Shown piece after piece: positions 1 through 7,637 of a stretch of 64,000 nt of DNA. Origin of the DNA: Vibrio coralliilyticus ATCC BAA-450 (GTDB lineage Bacteria; Pseudomonadota; Gammaproteobacteria; Enterobacterales; Vibrionaceae); the NCBI RefSeq assembly GCF_000176135.1, contig NZ_ACZN01000016.1, positions 806,001 through 870,000 on the forward strand. The letters are read 5' to 3'. The translations under genes were made by a program, and so were the position numbers. The notes under the pieces are model-generated. The model did no database searches. It worked only from the letters and a program-made list of their open reading frames with translations, and was not told where the DNA came from. Each line of letters opens with the position of its first letter. Within the stretch, counting starts at the first letter, position 1.

Positions 1-353
1 TGCTTTCGGTTTGGTAGGGCGGTCAACGAGTCATGCAGTGCATTGTGTTTTTCCTCATCAGCAAGTAAGTGAAGTTGCTCAATACTTTGCAAGCTATAAG
101 TGGTGACCATGTACACGAATACGCTGCCGCTAAACAGAATAATACATAAGCTAAACAAGACGGGTGTGACGTCTGGATTGGCGAAAATTGAACCTAAAAC
201 AAAGGTATAGCCGACAACAAACCCGATGATAAGGTAACTCAGTACCTGCCAGCCTACGTGTTTTATCTTTCGACAAATTTTGTTAGCTGGAATGTATCCC
301 GCTAATAAAATGATGATGCCTGATATAACCAGAAAAATTGCTAACGCCGACAC
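1..353 (-). CDS. Membrane diguanylate cyclase (GGDEF), N-terminal part, cut by window edge
   Basis: The reverse complement opens with a GTG at 353 (an in-frame TAA lies just upstream) and stays open to the window edge, giving 117 residues. Three hydrophobic segments lie roughly at residues 2-20, 37-58 and 62-84. A short linker then leads into DSLTALPNRKA, the sequence that typically begins a GGDEF domain (consensus D-x-LT-x-LPNR). This suggests an inner-membrane sensor that makes cyclic di-GMP from two GTP; the catalytic GGDEF loop itself lies outside the window, so activity cannot be judged. No good ribosome binding site is seen before the GTG, so the start is uncertain. Confidence 0.72.
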   Translation of the reverse strand, partial: MSALAIFLVISGIIILLAGYIPANKICRKIKHVGWQVLSYLIIGFVVGYTFVLGSIFANPDVTPVLFSLCIILFSGSVFVYMVTTYSLQSIEQLHLLADEEKHNALHDSLTALPNRK

Positions 354-620
354 GATTTAAACCATAGAAACACAGTTCGCTTATTTCATAACGTTTATTT
401 GTTAGAGTTTAGTGTAGGTCTGGATCGCATATTTATAAAACTGACAATAAATTCATTGCTCGAATTAAATCGCAGATTGCGTTAGATCAACAAAAAATCG
501 TTTCGATTGAGGTTGTGACTAAAATAAAGTTGAATCATTAAAAAAATATTGAATAATGTAAAGCACACAACAAAAAGCATTTTGCTTTCAAAATTCGGTC
601 TGAAACAGGATATACACTCC

Positions 621-1814
621 ATGTCTAACTCGTTTGTGCTGGTTATCAACTCTGGTAGTTCTTCTCTTAAATTCGCGGTTATCGATTCCGTCACTGGTGA
701 GGCTGTCATAACTGGATTAGGGGAATGCTTTGGCCTCTCCGAAGCGGTAATCGGCTGGAAATATAAGGGTGAGAAAACAGAGGAGGCCATCACTGCTCCA
801 GACAACCACCATCAACACGCGATTAACCGAATTGTTGGCCTGATGGAGTCATTAGGTTTTACTCAGGATCTGGTTGCTGTGGGACATCGTATCGTGCACG
901 GTGGCGAAAAGTTCACTTCAACAGTTCGTATCGACGACGAAGTCTTGGCTGAAATTGAAACCTTGTCTGACTTGGCACCGCTCCACAACCCAGCAGGCGC
1001 AAAGGGAATCAGAGCTTCAATGCAAGCGTTCCCGAGCCTTCCTCAGTTTGCTGTCTTTGACACAGCGTTTCACCAAACAATGCCTCAAAAGGCGTTTACT
1101 GGTGCGATTTCAAACGAACTGTACAAGGAATACGGCATCCGCCGATATGGTTTCCACGGCACCAGTCATTACTTCGTCAGTCGTGAAGCGGCTAAAATGT
1201 TAGGTAAACCTGTTGAGCAATCCAGCTTTATCTCTGTGCATTTAGGTAATGGTGCATCTGTTTGTGCAATCAGTAATGGACAATCTGTCGATACATCGAT
1301 GGGCTTTACGCCACTGGCTGGCTTGATGATGGGTACACGCTCTGGTGACCTAGATCCAGGTATTATCGAGTTTTTGATGAAGAAGGGCTGGAGTCAGGAA
1401 AAAGTCTTCGAAACGTTGAATAAGAAGTCTGGTTTCCTTGGTGTGTCTGGCTTAACTTCTGACGCTCGCGGCATTTTGGAAGCAATGGAAAATGGCCACG
1501 AAGGCGCCAAACTGGCTTTTGAAGTCTTCACTTATCGCGTCGCTAAGTACATCGGCTCTTATCTTATTCCTCTTGAATCGTTAGATGCGATCATCTTTAC
1601 TGGCGGCATAGGTGAAAACTCGTTACCTATCCGTCGAGAAATCCTGAATAACCTCAAGCTACTTGGTTTCATTGAAGACGAAAAAGGGAATGAAGATGCA
1701 CGCTTCGGCAGCGCTGGCATCATCGCTAAGTCTGACATACTCGACGGTGTGGCTATGGTGATTCCTACCAACGAAGAATTTGTTATCGCCCAGCAGTCTG
1801 TAGAGTTACTGTAA
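621..1814 (+). CDS. ackA: Acetate kinase
   Basis: Acetate kinase interconverts acetate plus ATP with acetyl phosphate plus ADP in the cytoplasm. The 397-residue length is typical. Visible signatures are VINSGSSSLKF near the N-terminus (acetokinase signature), HLGNGAS (phosphate binding), and DTSMGFTPLAGL with the following GTRSGDLDP. An upstream ATG at 549 is in frame, but homology begins at MSNSFVLVINSG and CAGGA precedes the ATG at 621, so 621 is chosen. No phosphotransacetylase gene is adjacent, so this is probably a second, stand-alone acetate kinase rather than the ackA-pta operon copy. A hairpin terminator follows. Confidence 0.93.
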   Translation: MSNSFVLVINSGSSSLKFAVIDSVTGEAVITGLGECFGLSEAVIGWKYKGEKTEEAITAPDNHHQHAINRIVGLMESLGFTQDLVAVGHRIVHGGEKFTSTVRIDDEVLAEIETLSDLAPLHNPAGAKGIRASMQAFPSLPQFAVFDTAFHQTMPQKAFTGAISNELYKEYGIRRYGFHGTSHYFVSREAAKMLGKPVEQSSFISVHLGNGASVCAISNGQSVDTSMGFTPLAGLMMGTRSGDLDPGIIEFLMKKGWSQEKVFETLNKKSGFLGVSGLTSDARGILEAMENGHEGAKLAFEVFTYRVAKYIGSYLIPLESLDAIIFTGGIGENSLPIRREILNNLKLLGFIEDEKGNEDARFGSAGIIAKSDILDGVAMVIPTNEEFVIAQQSVELL

Positions 1815-1834
1815 TAGACGTTGCTGTTAATATT

Positions 1835-1862
1835 AAAAAAGCGAGCTTAGTGCTCGCTTTTT
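1835..1862. terminator. Bidirectional intrinsic terminator between ackA and the LysR gene
   Basis: Stem GCGAGC (1841-1846), loop TTAGT, stem GCTCGC (1852-1857), flanked by A6 on the left and T5 on the right. It can end transcripts from both convergent genes. Confidence 0.85.
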
Positions 1863-1885
1863 GGTTTTTGGGAGCGGGGTAATAT

Positions 1886-2761
1886 TTAGTATTCATTACG
1901 CATACAGTCAATGAAGACATCCATCGCAGGTGTTACACATTTTCCCGCATGATACCCGCACCTAGGCTCAATCATTTGTGGTTCGTTGGTAAAGGAAATC
2001 TCTTGTAAGCGACCATTTTGCAGCTCTTCTTCAACAGTAAAGCGAGGAAGATATGAAATTCCAATGTTGCTCTCAACGCAGTTTTTTATGGTGTTAATGC
2101 TACTCAACTCAATCATGTTATCGATGGTTATTGCTCGCTCTCGGATGATACGTTCAAAGGTCTGGCGAAAAAGGCACTGAGGGCCATTACTGATGAATCC
2201 TAACTCAACGTGTTGGCCTTGTTTTTGTAAATCCAACCCTTTTAAAAGCGGTGATCCGATCAGCACTAATGGTTCTTGCTCAAATTCATGAACTTCTAGC
2301 GCATCGTCATTGCCGACCTGATAAAACACGCCCAAATCGGCTTTATCAGCAATCAGCTCATCTCGAATTTGATAGCAGTTTTGTGATTGCAAAGAGAGCC
2401 TGACTTTTGGGGCTCTTATTCGAAATTCTTTTAAAACCTTGGCCATTTTATATGCGAGTTGAGTTTCGGCGACCAATACTTTCAGCTCTCCTGTTGGCTC
2501 AGAACTTTCTTGTTGTGCCGTTCCCTCTATGTTTTCCATCACTCGTGCGAGCTCGTAAACATAAGGAAGAATTTTTTCTCCCGCTTGAGTGAGCACCATC
2601 TTACGGCCGATTTTTTCAAACAATTGTAGTGAAAGATCTTGTTCTAACTGCTTGATTTGAAAGGTCACTGTCGACTGAGTGCAATAAAGCTTTTGTGAAG
2701 CTTTTAGAAATGATCCTTCCTCAACAATGGTTTTAAACGTAAGGAGGCGTTTTAGATTCAT
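1886..2761 (-). CDS. LysR-family transcriptional regulator
   Basis: A 291-residue LysR-type regulator with an N-terminal winged helix-turn-helix (about residues 1-60; ASQKLYCTQSTVTFQIKQLE is the recognition region) and a C-terminal periplasmic-binding-like effector domain. The open frame extends upstream to 2803, but homology starts at MNLKRLLTF, so the ATG at 2761 is chosen. It is divergent from the LysE-family exporter at 2874 with a short AT-rich gap, the usual arrangement for a regulator of its neighbour. The ligand cannot be deduced; an amino acid or similar exported metabolite is a guess from the neighbour. Confidence 0.88.
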   Translation of the reverse strand: MNLKRLLTFKTIVEEGSFLKASQKLYCTQSTVTFQIKQLEQDLSLQLFEKIGRKMVLTQAGEKILPYVYELARVMENIEGTAQQESSEPTGELKVLVAETQLAYKMAKVLKEFRIRAPKVRLSLQSQNCYQIRDELIADKADLGVFYQVGNDDALEVHEFEQEPLVLIGSPLLKGLDLQKQGQHVELGFISNGPQCLFRQTFERIIRERAITIDNMIELSSINTIKNCVESNIGISYLPRFTVEEELQNGRLQEISFTNEPQMIEPRCGYHAGKCVTPAMDVFIDCMRNEY

Positions 2762-2873
2762 GGCCAAACTCCCAACTTTATAGTTCGAAAAATTCAAACT
2801 CAAGGTTCAAATACATTCAATTTTTTAATTAATTGTGGCGGAGTATAGTGCACGAAAAACAGGAGAGATAGAG

Positions 2874-3458
2874 ATGAGTGCCATCTACACTGCATTTTTC
2901 ACCTACGTTATCATTACTTCCATCACGCCGGGGCCAAACAACATCTTGTCGCTCAGTGTTGCGACACAATACGGACTAAAGCGTTCAACAAAAGTCATTT
3001 GTGGAATGTTCTGTGGTTATATTGTGCTAATGCTTCTGTGTGGCTTGTTTACTTACCACATGGTTAACGTTTTGCCCGTAATTACACCTTGGCTGACATG
3101 GGTGGGTGCGGTTTACATCGTGTGGCTAGCCTGGGGAATTGCGATGAGTGATATCGACACTGATTCAAAAAACTCACAAGGTATCACTTTCCTTACTGGC
3201 TTTGGTTTACAGTTCGTGAACGTAAAAATTATTCTGTATGGAGTAACATCAATATCAACATTCGTGCTGCCTTACACACAAAACATCTATTGGATCTTAG
3301 CGACGAGCCTGTTACTTGCACTTATCGCGCTTGTCAGTAACTTGGTCTGGGCTGTCGCAGGTAAGCTGCTTCAATCGCAATTTCAGAAATATGGTAAGGC
3401 TATCAATATGGTCTTAGCGATAACATTGCTCTACTGCGCCGTACAGCTATTTGCCTAG
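2874..3458 (+). CDS. LysE/RhtB-family amino-acid exporter
   Basis: A 194-residue inner-membrane protein with about six hydrophobic segments and the family motif SITPGPNNILSLSVATQYG near residues 14-32. LysE/RhtB proteins export amino acids or related small solutes. The ATG at 2874 is chosen because AGGAGAG lies seven bases upstream; the longer in-frame start at 2835 has no such site. It is divergently paired with the LysR gene at 1886-2761, which probably controls it. The substrate is unknown. Confidence 0.88.
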   Translation: MSAIYTAFFTYVIITSITPGPNNILSLSVATQYGLKRSTKVICGMFCGYIVLMLLCGLFTYHMVNVLPVITPWLTWVGAVYIVWLAWGIAMSDIDTDSKNSQGITFLTGFGLQFVNVKIILYGVTSISTFVLPYTQNIYWILATSLLLALIALVSNLVWAVAGKLLQSQFQKYGKAINMVLAITLLYCAVQLFA

Positions 3459-3606
3459 TTAATGGATGCCGGTCAAGAATATGGAGTCGTATTAAAGCTT
3501 TAGCGCCAAATCTCTTTAAAATAAGGTGACACTCATGTTGCGTAATCTAGGGCGCTGCATGAAAAATGAGAAACAAAAGCTGGTTAATACGGCGTTAGGA
3601 AAAGAG

Positions 3607-4467
3607 ATGAAAACTTATATTTTAACCGCTAGTTGCCCGAGTAGAGCAGGGACCGTCGATGTAGTTACACGATTTTTACTAGAATTTGAATGTTACATCA
3701 AAGAGTTAAACTCATTTGACGACACTCTAAACGAACGTTTCTTCATTCGCGCAGTGTTCAGTGTACAAAACGGCCAAGAGCTAAACCGAGCATCCTTTGA
3801 GGCGGCATTTTCAGCGCGCGCTTCAGAGTTTGATATGGACTGGGAATTAACACCTTCCGATTATCGACCAAAAGTCGTGATTATGGTTTCTAAGTATGAT
3901 CACTGCCTAAATGATCTGCTTTACCGCTACCGAACGGGTAATCTTAAAGTCGACATCAAGGCGGTAATTTCCAATCACCCGGACCTACAATCTCTGGTCG
4001 AGTGGCATGATATTCCATACCACCATTTTCCTATTTCGGCGGAGACCAAGCCTCAACAGGAAGCATTAGTACAATCAGTGTTGGACGAAACAGACTGTGA
4101 ACTGCTGGTACTTGCACGCTACATGCAGGTTCTTTCGCACGATATGTGCAGCCGCTGGTCTGGCAGAGCGATCAATATTCATCACTCGCTATTGCCTGGC
4201 TTCAAAGGGGCTAAACCTTATCATCAGGCATACAACAAGGGCGTTAAACTGGTTGGTGCAACTGCGCACTATGTAAGTGATGATCTTGATGAAGGGCCAA
4301 TTATCACTCAAGGGTTAGAGACGGTTGATCATACTTATTACCCAGAAGATTTGGCACGAAAAGGGCTGGATGTTGAATCACTCACACTAGGCCGAGCTAT
4401 TCAATATCACGTTGAGAAACGCGTGTTCATGTATAACGACAAAACGATTGTATTTGAGCGTTCGTAG
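3607..4467 (+). CDS. purU: Formyltetrahydrofolate deformylase
   Basis: PurU hydrolyses 10-formyltetrahydrofolate to tetrahydrofolate and formate, balancing one-carbon pools. The 286-residue protein has an N-terminal ACT-type domain (about 1-80) and a C-terminal formyltransferase-like domain with the family segments INIHHSLLPGFKGAKPYHQA and VGATAHYVSDDLDEGPII. Homology begins at MKTYILTASCPSRAG, so the ATG at 3607 is used instead of 3526; AGGAAA sits just upstream. The gene is monocistronic here, followed by about 240 bases before the trpS leader. It may be an additional copy, since the neighbourhood is accessory in character. Confidence 0.92.
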   Translation: MKTYILTASCPSRAGTVDVVTRFLLEFECYIKELNSFDDTLNERFFIRAVFSVQNGQELNRASFEAAFSARASEFDMDWELTPSDYRPKVVIMVSKYDHCLNDLLYRYRTGNLKVDIKAVISNHPDLQSLVEWHDIPYHHFPISAETKPQQEALVQSVLDETDCELLVLARYMQVLSHDMCSRWSGRAINIHHSLLPGFKGAKPYHQAYNKGVKLVGATAHYVSDDLDEGPIITQGLETVDHTYYPEDLARKGLDVESLTLGRAIQYHVEKRVFMYNDKTIVFERS

Positions 4468-4709
4468 TGCATATTTATAATCGTAGCTCTTCTGATGAAT
4501 ACATCAGAAGGGCTGCATGTTGTTCATCGTGTACTTTTGAGCTTACTTTGGTCATAGCGCGCCTTATTTAAATCGCACATTCTTTCTCACACGAACAAAA
4601 ATAAGACAACCGATGGTTAAAAGTCCGGATTTAATCACAAGAGAATTAAACCTTAAATTGCTCTTGAGAGAGAGTTGAGTCCCAATCGGATTATTGTTAG
4701 ATTGTCTCA

Positions 4710-4763
4710 ATGAAAATTAATTCAACGTCTACATCATTCTTCTTCTGGTGGCGCTCTAATTAG
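4710..4763 (+). CDS. Trp-rich leader peptide upstream of trpS (trpL-like)
   Basis: A 17-codon ORF reads MKINSTSTSFFFWWRSN and stops with TAG at 4761. The two adjacent Trp codons at 4746-4751 are directly followed by the first arm of a hairpin (4752-4757). The ORF lies about 100 bases before the tryptophanyl-tRNA synthetase start. Tandem Trp codons before competing stem-loops are the hallmark of ribosome-mediated attenuation. An in-frame TAG at 4698 rules out a longer peptide from an upstream start. No strong ribosome binding site is visible, which is the main weakness. Too short for ordinary gene finders. Confidence 0.72.
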   Translation: MKINSTSTSFFFWWRSN

Positions 4764-4849
4764 AGCGGCTCAGGATTCTTACATTCTTAAGCTGCTGGTA
4801 GGTAGCTAAGACTGTAATCTCTTTTATATCTCCAGTAGCGATCTGTTTT
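4752..4849 (+). promoter_or_regulatory. Putative tryptophan attenuator of trpS
   Basis: Three mutually exclusive pairings can be drawn. Arm 1 CGCTCT (4752-4757) pairs with AGAGCG (4762-4767). AGCGGCT (4764-4770) pairs with AGCTGCT (4790-4796, one G-U). GCTGCTGG (4791-4798) pairs with CCAGTAGC (4832-4839, one G-U), followed after six bases by TTTT (4846-4849). A ribosome stalled on the Trp codons would cover arm 1 and favour the middle (antiterminator) pairing. The last hairpin has a long 33-base loop and a weak U-tract, so whether it ends transcription or blocks translation is unclear. Confidence 0.62.
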
Positions 4850-4867
4850 AACTAAGGGGATATTCTC

Positions 4868-5893
4868 ATGAACACAAAAAATCACTGTACTGATAAACGC
4901 GAAGTCATTTTAACTGGTGATAGAGCGACAGGCCCTTTGCATCTGGGTCATTATGTTGGCTCTTTAAAGCAGCGCGTAGCTTTACAGGAAACTCATGACC
5001 AAACGATCCTTGTTGCTGATATGCAAGGGCTTACCGATAACGCTCATAACCCCAAAAAAGTTTCGTCCAACATTCTAAATGTCGTTGCAGATTATCTGGC
5101 TGTTGGTATTGATCCTTCTAAAACAACTATCTGTCTTCAATCTCAGTTGCCCGCTCTTGCTGAGCTGACTATGTATTACAGTAATCTTGTCTCTATCAGT
5201 CGCTTAGAACGTAATCCGACAGTGAAAAATGAAATCCAAAACAAAGGGTTCGAACGATCAATTCCAGCTGGATTTCTAACCTATCCAATCTCACAAGCTG
5301 CGGATATAACGGGATTTAATGCATCTCTAGTCCCTGTTGGTGATGACCAGTTGCCAATGCTTGAACAAACTAACGAAATAGTGAGAAAGATTAACTCTCT
5401 GGCAGGGTTAACTGTTTTGAATGAGTGTCGGCCTTTGTTAAGTAATGCACCACGTTTACCGAGTACAGATGGCAAAAATAAGATGTCTAAGACGATGGGG
5501 AATACTATTAATCTTAGTTCTACTGAAAAGGAAATTAAAACTGCAGTAAATTCAATGTACACGGATCCTAACCATCTAAGAGTTGAAGACCCAGGCAATA
5601 TCGAAGGTAATATTGTATTTACCTATCTTGATGCTTTTCATCCAGATGAGGATTATGTTGACCAATTAAAAGAGCATTATAGACGTGGTGGCCTTGGTGA
5701 CGGTCAAACAAAAAAAGTACTAGAGGAATGCTTACAAGATTTGCTACGACCGATAAGAGAGAGGAGAGCCGATTATTTAAACGACAAGGCGCAACTAATT
5801 GATATATTAAAGAAAGGAAGTCAAATCTCTAGAAGCAAAACGGAAAAAGTACTCTTTGATATTAAAGGTGTCTTTGGGCTAAATATTTTCTGA
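4868..5893 (+). CDS. trpS: Tryptophanyl-tRNA synthetase
   Basis: A class I aminoacyl-tRNA synthetase that charges tRNA-Trp with tryptophan. The HIGH-type motif is in GPLHLGHYVG (about residues 21-30) and the KMSKS motif is in NKMSKTMGN (about 200-208); the length of 341 residues is normal. AAGGGGAT precedes the ATG at 4868. It stands alone, away from the dam-rpe-gph context where the housekeeping trpS of enterobacteria and relatives lies, and is preceded by a Trp-codon leader. It is therefore probably an auxiliary enzyme induced when charged tRNA-Trp is scarce; auxiliary TrpRS proteins in other bacteria often confer indolmycin resistance, which is inference here. Confidence 0.93.
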   Translation: MNTKNHCTDKREVILTGDRATGPLHLGHYVGSLKQRVALQETHDQTILVADMQGLTDNAHNPKKVSSNILNVVADYLAVGIDPSKTTICLQSQLPALAELTMYYSNLVSISRLERNPTVKNEIQNKGFERSIPAGFLTYPISQAADITGFNASLVPVGDDQLPMLEQTNEIVRKINSLAGLTVLNECRPLLSNAPRLPSTDGKNKMSKTMGNTINLSSTEKEIKTAVNSMYTDPNHLRVEDPGNIEGNIVFTYLDAFHPDEDYVDQLKEHYRRGGLGDGQTKKVLEECLQDLLRPIRERRADYLNDKAQLIDILKKGSQISRSKTEKVLFDIKGVFGLNIF

Positions 5894-5952
5894 AGCGTCT
5901 TTAATTGCTTTGTCGTCAACTTAACGACTCACAATTACCGGCAATTTACGAG

Positions 5953-5982
5953 TTAATAGCGAGCCTGATGGCTCGCTATTAA
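5953..5982. terminator. Hairpin between trpS and the convergent small periplasmic gene
   Basis: A perfect 13-bp inverted repeat, TTAATAGCGAGCC (5953-5965) against GGCTCGCTATTAA (5970-5982), with loop TGAT. It has no long T-run outside the stem, but the AT-rich base and convergent placement fit a bidirectional terminator. Confidence 0.7.
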
Positions 5983-5984
5983 GC

Positions 5985-6470
5985 TTAACGATTTTGTTCA
6001 CGGTAAAACTTAATCGTAATACGTTGATTAGGCTTGCCTGAAACCTTAACCGGATAGCTACCCCATTCATGGGTATTGATATGGCTGATGATCATATCCG
6101 GTTTATCGCAATGTTGGTTGGTAATATTTTTGCCCGTCACATCGGCGTCTTTAATTTCAATGTTGGCTTGTTTGCTATGGAATAACACTAACTTTTCGTC
6201 CCAGTTTTCTATCGACAAATTCAGGTAGGCAAGTCCTTGTTCATTTAGCGTCAGTGTTTTTGCAAATGGTTTGGAAACGCGGAGGCTTTGCTGAGCTGCC
6301 TCATCGGGGGAATTGGCCGTTTCGAAAGGTTCTGCTGTGGTTTCACATAAGGTGCGATATTCTCGCGCAAAATGTTGGTTTCGAGCAGAATTCATATCCG
6401 CATAGGTTTGTGCGATGGGCAGTATTACTGTGGCCAACAAGCTGACCTTGGTAAGTTGTGTTAGGTTCAT
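5985..6470 (-). CDS. Small secreted periplasmic protein of unknown function, LPMO operon
   Basis: 161 residues with a clear Sec signal peptide (cleavage likely after QTYA, residue 24). The mature part is hydrophilic with two cysteines (C42, C121) that could form a disulfide, two tryptophans (W90, W136) and a C-terminal strand-rich half. I do not recognise the family. The ATG overlaps the stop of the di-heme enzyme by four bases (ATGA), so the two are translationally coupled and third in an operon after an LPMO. The position resembles that of the partner protein of MbnH-type di-heme enzymes, but the four-Cys pattern of MbnP is absent. A role as substrate, electron mediator or copper carrier is inference. 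Confidence 0.75.
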   Translation of the reverse strand: MNLTQLTKVSLLATVILPIAQTYADMNSARNQHFAREYRTLCETTAEPFETANSPDEAAQQSLRVSKPFAKTLTLNEQGLAYLNLSIENWDEKLVLFHSKQANIEIKDADVTGKNITNQHCDKPDMIISHINTHEWGSYPVKVSGKPNQRITIKFYREQNR

Positions 6471-7585
6471 TTCGGTTGCTCTTGGGTAGGTTTAATGAGT
6501 GAACAAGTGCTGCCTGGACGGGTGTGAGTTTGCTTATCATTCGAAACGCAAAATGGAGAATTGAATGGGTAGCGCCTCCAATCGTCTTCAACGGACAGTG
6601 AATGCAGGAATGCGATGAGCGCTGTCTTCTCGCTGCGAGTCAGGCTAAATCCGTTGATTAAGAAGCTTTTGTTAGGGTGGTGGAAGCCGTCTCCCTGATT
6701 TGGGCCATAGCTTGTTTTTCTGCCGCCTCTGGCATAGTTATCAATCACAGACGCTAAAGATTGCACGCTGCCATCATGCGCCCATGGGCCTGTATTTGCG
6801 ACATTAATTAACGAGGGAACCCGAAACTTGCCGTCATCTTGATGATCGCTGGTGTGACGGCGCAACCCCGGCTCTGTAGCAGGGTAATGTGGGGGTTCTC
6901 CTTGTCGGCTGATTCCGTAAAGGCCAGTATTTTGGTATTGGCTAATTGTGGCCTCAGGTTGATTGAGTAAAGCTCCGCCATGACATCGTGAACACTGTAA
7001 TCGTACGCTATTAAACAATCGAAAGCCTTCCTGTTCCTCGCTTGTCAGAGCTTGTTCTTCTCCGCCAAGATACCGATGAAATCTCGTATTTCGACTTTCA
7101 ATCAGTGTGAGGTAATGTTTAAGCGCATGAACGACACGCTCTAAGGTAATGTCACTGTCTTCATAGGCTTGTTCAAACAATTCAGAGTAGGAAACGCTTT
7201 TCTTTAATCGAGAAAGAAGCAAGTCAGGCGTCAGCCCCATTTCCAATGGATCAATTGAAAACATAGGGGTTGTGATGGCCATTTCAACTTTGGTCCGACT
7301 AGGGTTGGTAAGGGAAAACACGGTTTGCTGAGAAATGTTCAACAAAGAGGGAGTGTTTAACGTGTCGGGTTCGCCGTGAATGTTTATCGTTTGTGTAAAC
7401 GTGTTGCTCCAGCCATGAGTTGGGGAATGGCAAAGCGCACAACTTCGATTGCCCTTAAGTGATAACTGGGTATCGAAGAACAGGTGACGGCCAAGCTCTT
7501 GAATAGCACTAATGCTCTCCGCAAGGGCTGATCCTGTCAGCAGCCACAGTAATAATGGCAATAACGCCTTGATAAATAAGTTCAT
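6467..7585 (-). CDS. Di-heme c-type cytochrome, MauG/MbnH-like (cytochrome c peroxidase superfamily)
   Basis: 372 residues with a signal peptide (about 1-22) and two heme-binding motifs, CALCH (C49-H53) and CSRCH (C198-H202), typical of periplasmic di-heme peroxidases. The segments TPMFSIDPLEMGL, VPSLINVANTGPWAHDGS and the C-terminal PNKSFLINGFSLTRSEK are more like the MbnH/MXAN_0977 branch than classical CcpA. MbnH oxidises a tryptophan of its partner MbnP; MauG makes a Trp-derived cofactor. Here the gene lies 52 bases after an LPMO gene and overlaps a small secreted protein gene. Possible roles are protein-tryptophan oxidation, peroxide handling or electron supply for the LPMO; the context does not decide. 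Confidence 0.85.
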   Translation of the reverse strand: MNLFIKALLPLLLWLLTGSALAESISAIQELGRHLFFDTQLSLKGNRSCALCHSPTHGWSNTFTQTINIHGEPDTLNTPSLLNISQQTVFSLTNPSRTKVEMAITTPMFSIDPLEMGLTPDLLLSRLKKSVSYSELFEQAYEDSDITLERVVHALKHYLTLIESRNTRFHRYLGGEEQALTSEEQEGFRLFNSVRLQCSRCHGGALLNQPEATISQYQNTGLYGISRQGEPPHYPATEPGLRRHTSDHQDDGKFRVPSLINVANTGPWAHDGSVQSLASVIDNYARGGRKTSYGPNQGDGFHHPNKSFLINGFSLTRSEKTALIAFLHSLSVEDDWRRYPFNSPFCVSNDKQTHTRPGSTCSLIKPTQEQPK

Positions 7586-7608
7586 GGAAGAGGGCTTAGA
7601 AGGAGTAA

Positions 7609-7628
7609 GCCACCTGCAAGCAGGTGGC
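7609..7628 (-). terminator. Hairpin between LPMO and di-heme genes
   Basis: Perfect inverted repeat GCCACCTGC/GCAGGTGGC in the 52-base gap between the two minus-strand genes, giving an 8-bp stem with loop CTTG on the transcript. The downstream T-tract is weak, so it probably reduces rather than abolishes read-through, or stabilises the LPMO mRNA end. Confidence 0.5.
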
Positions 7629-7637
7629 TTTCATCGC

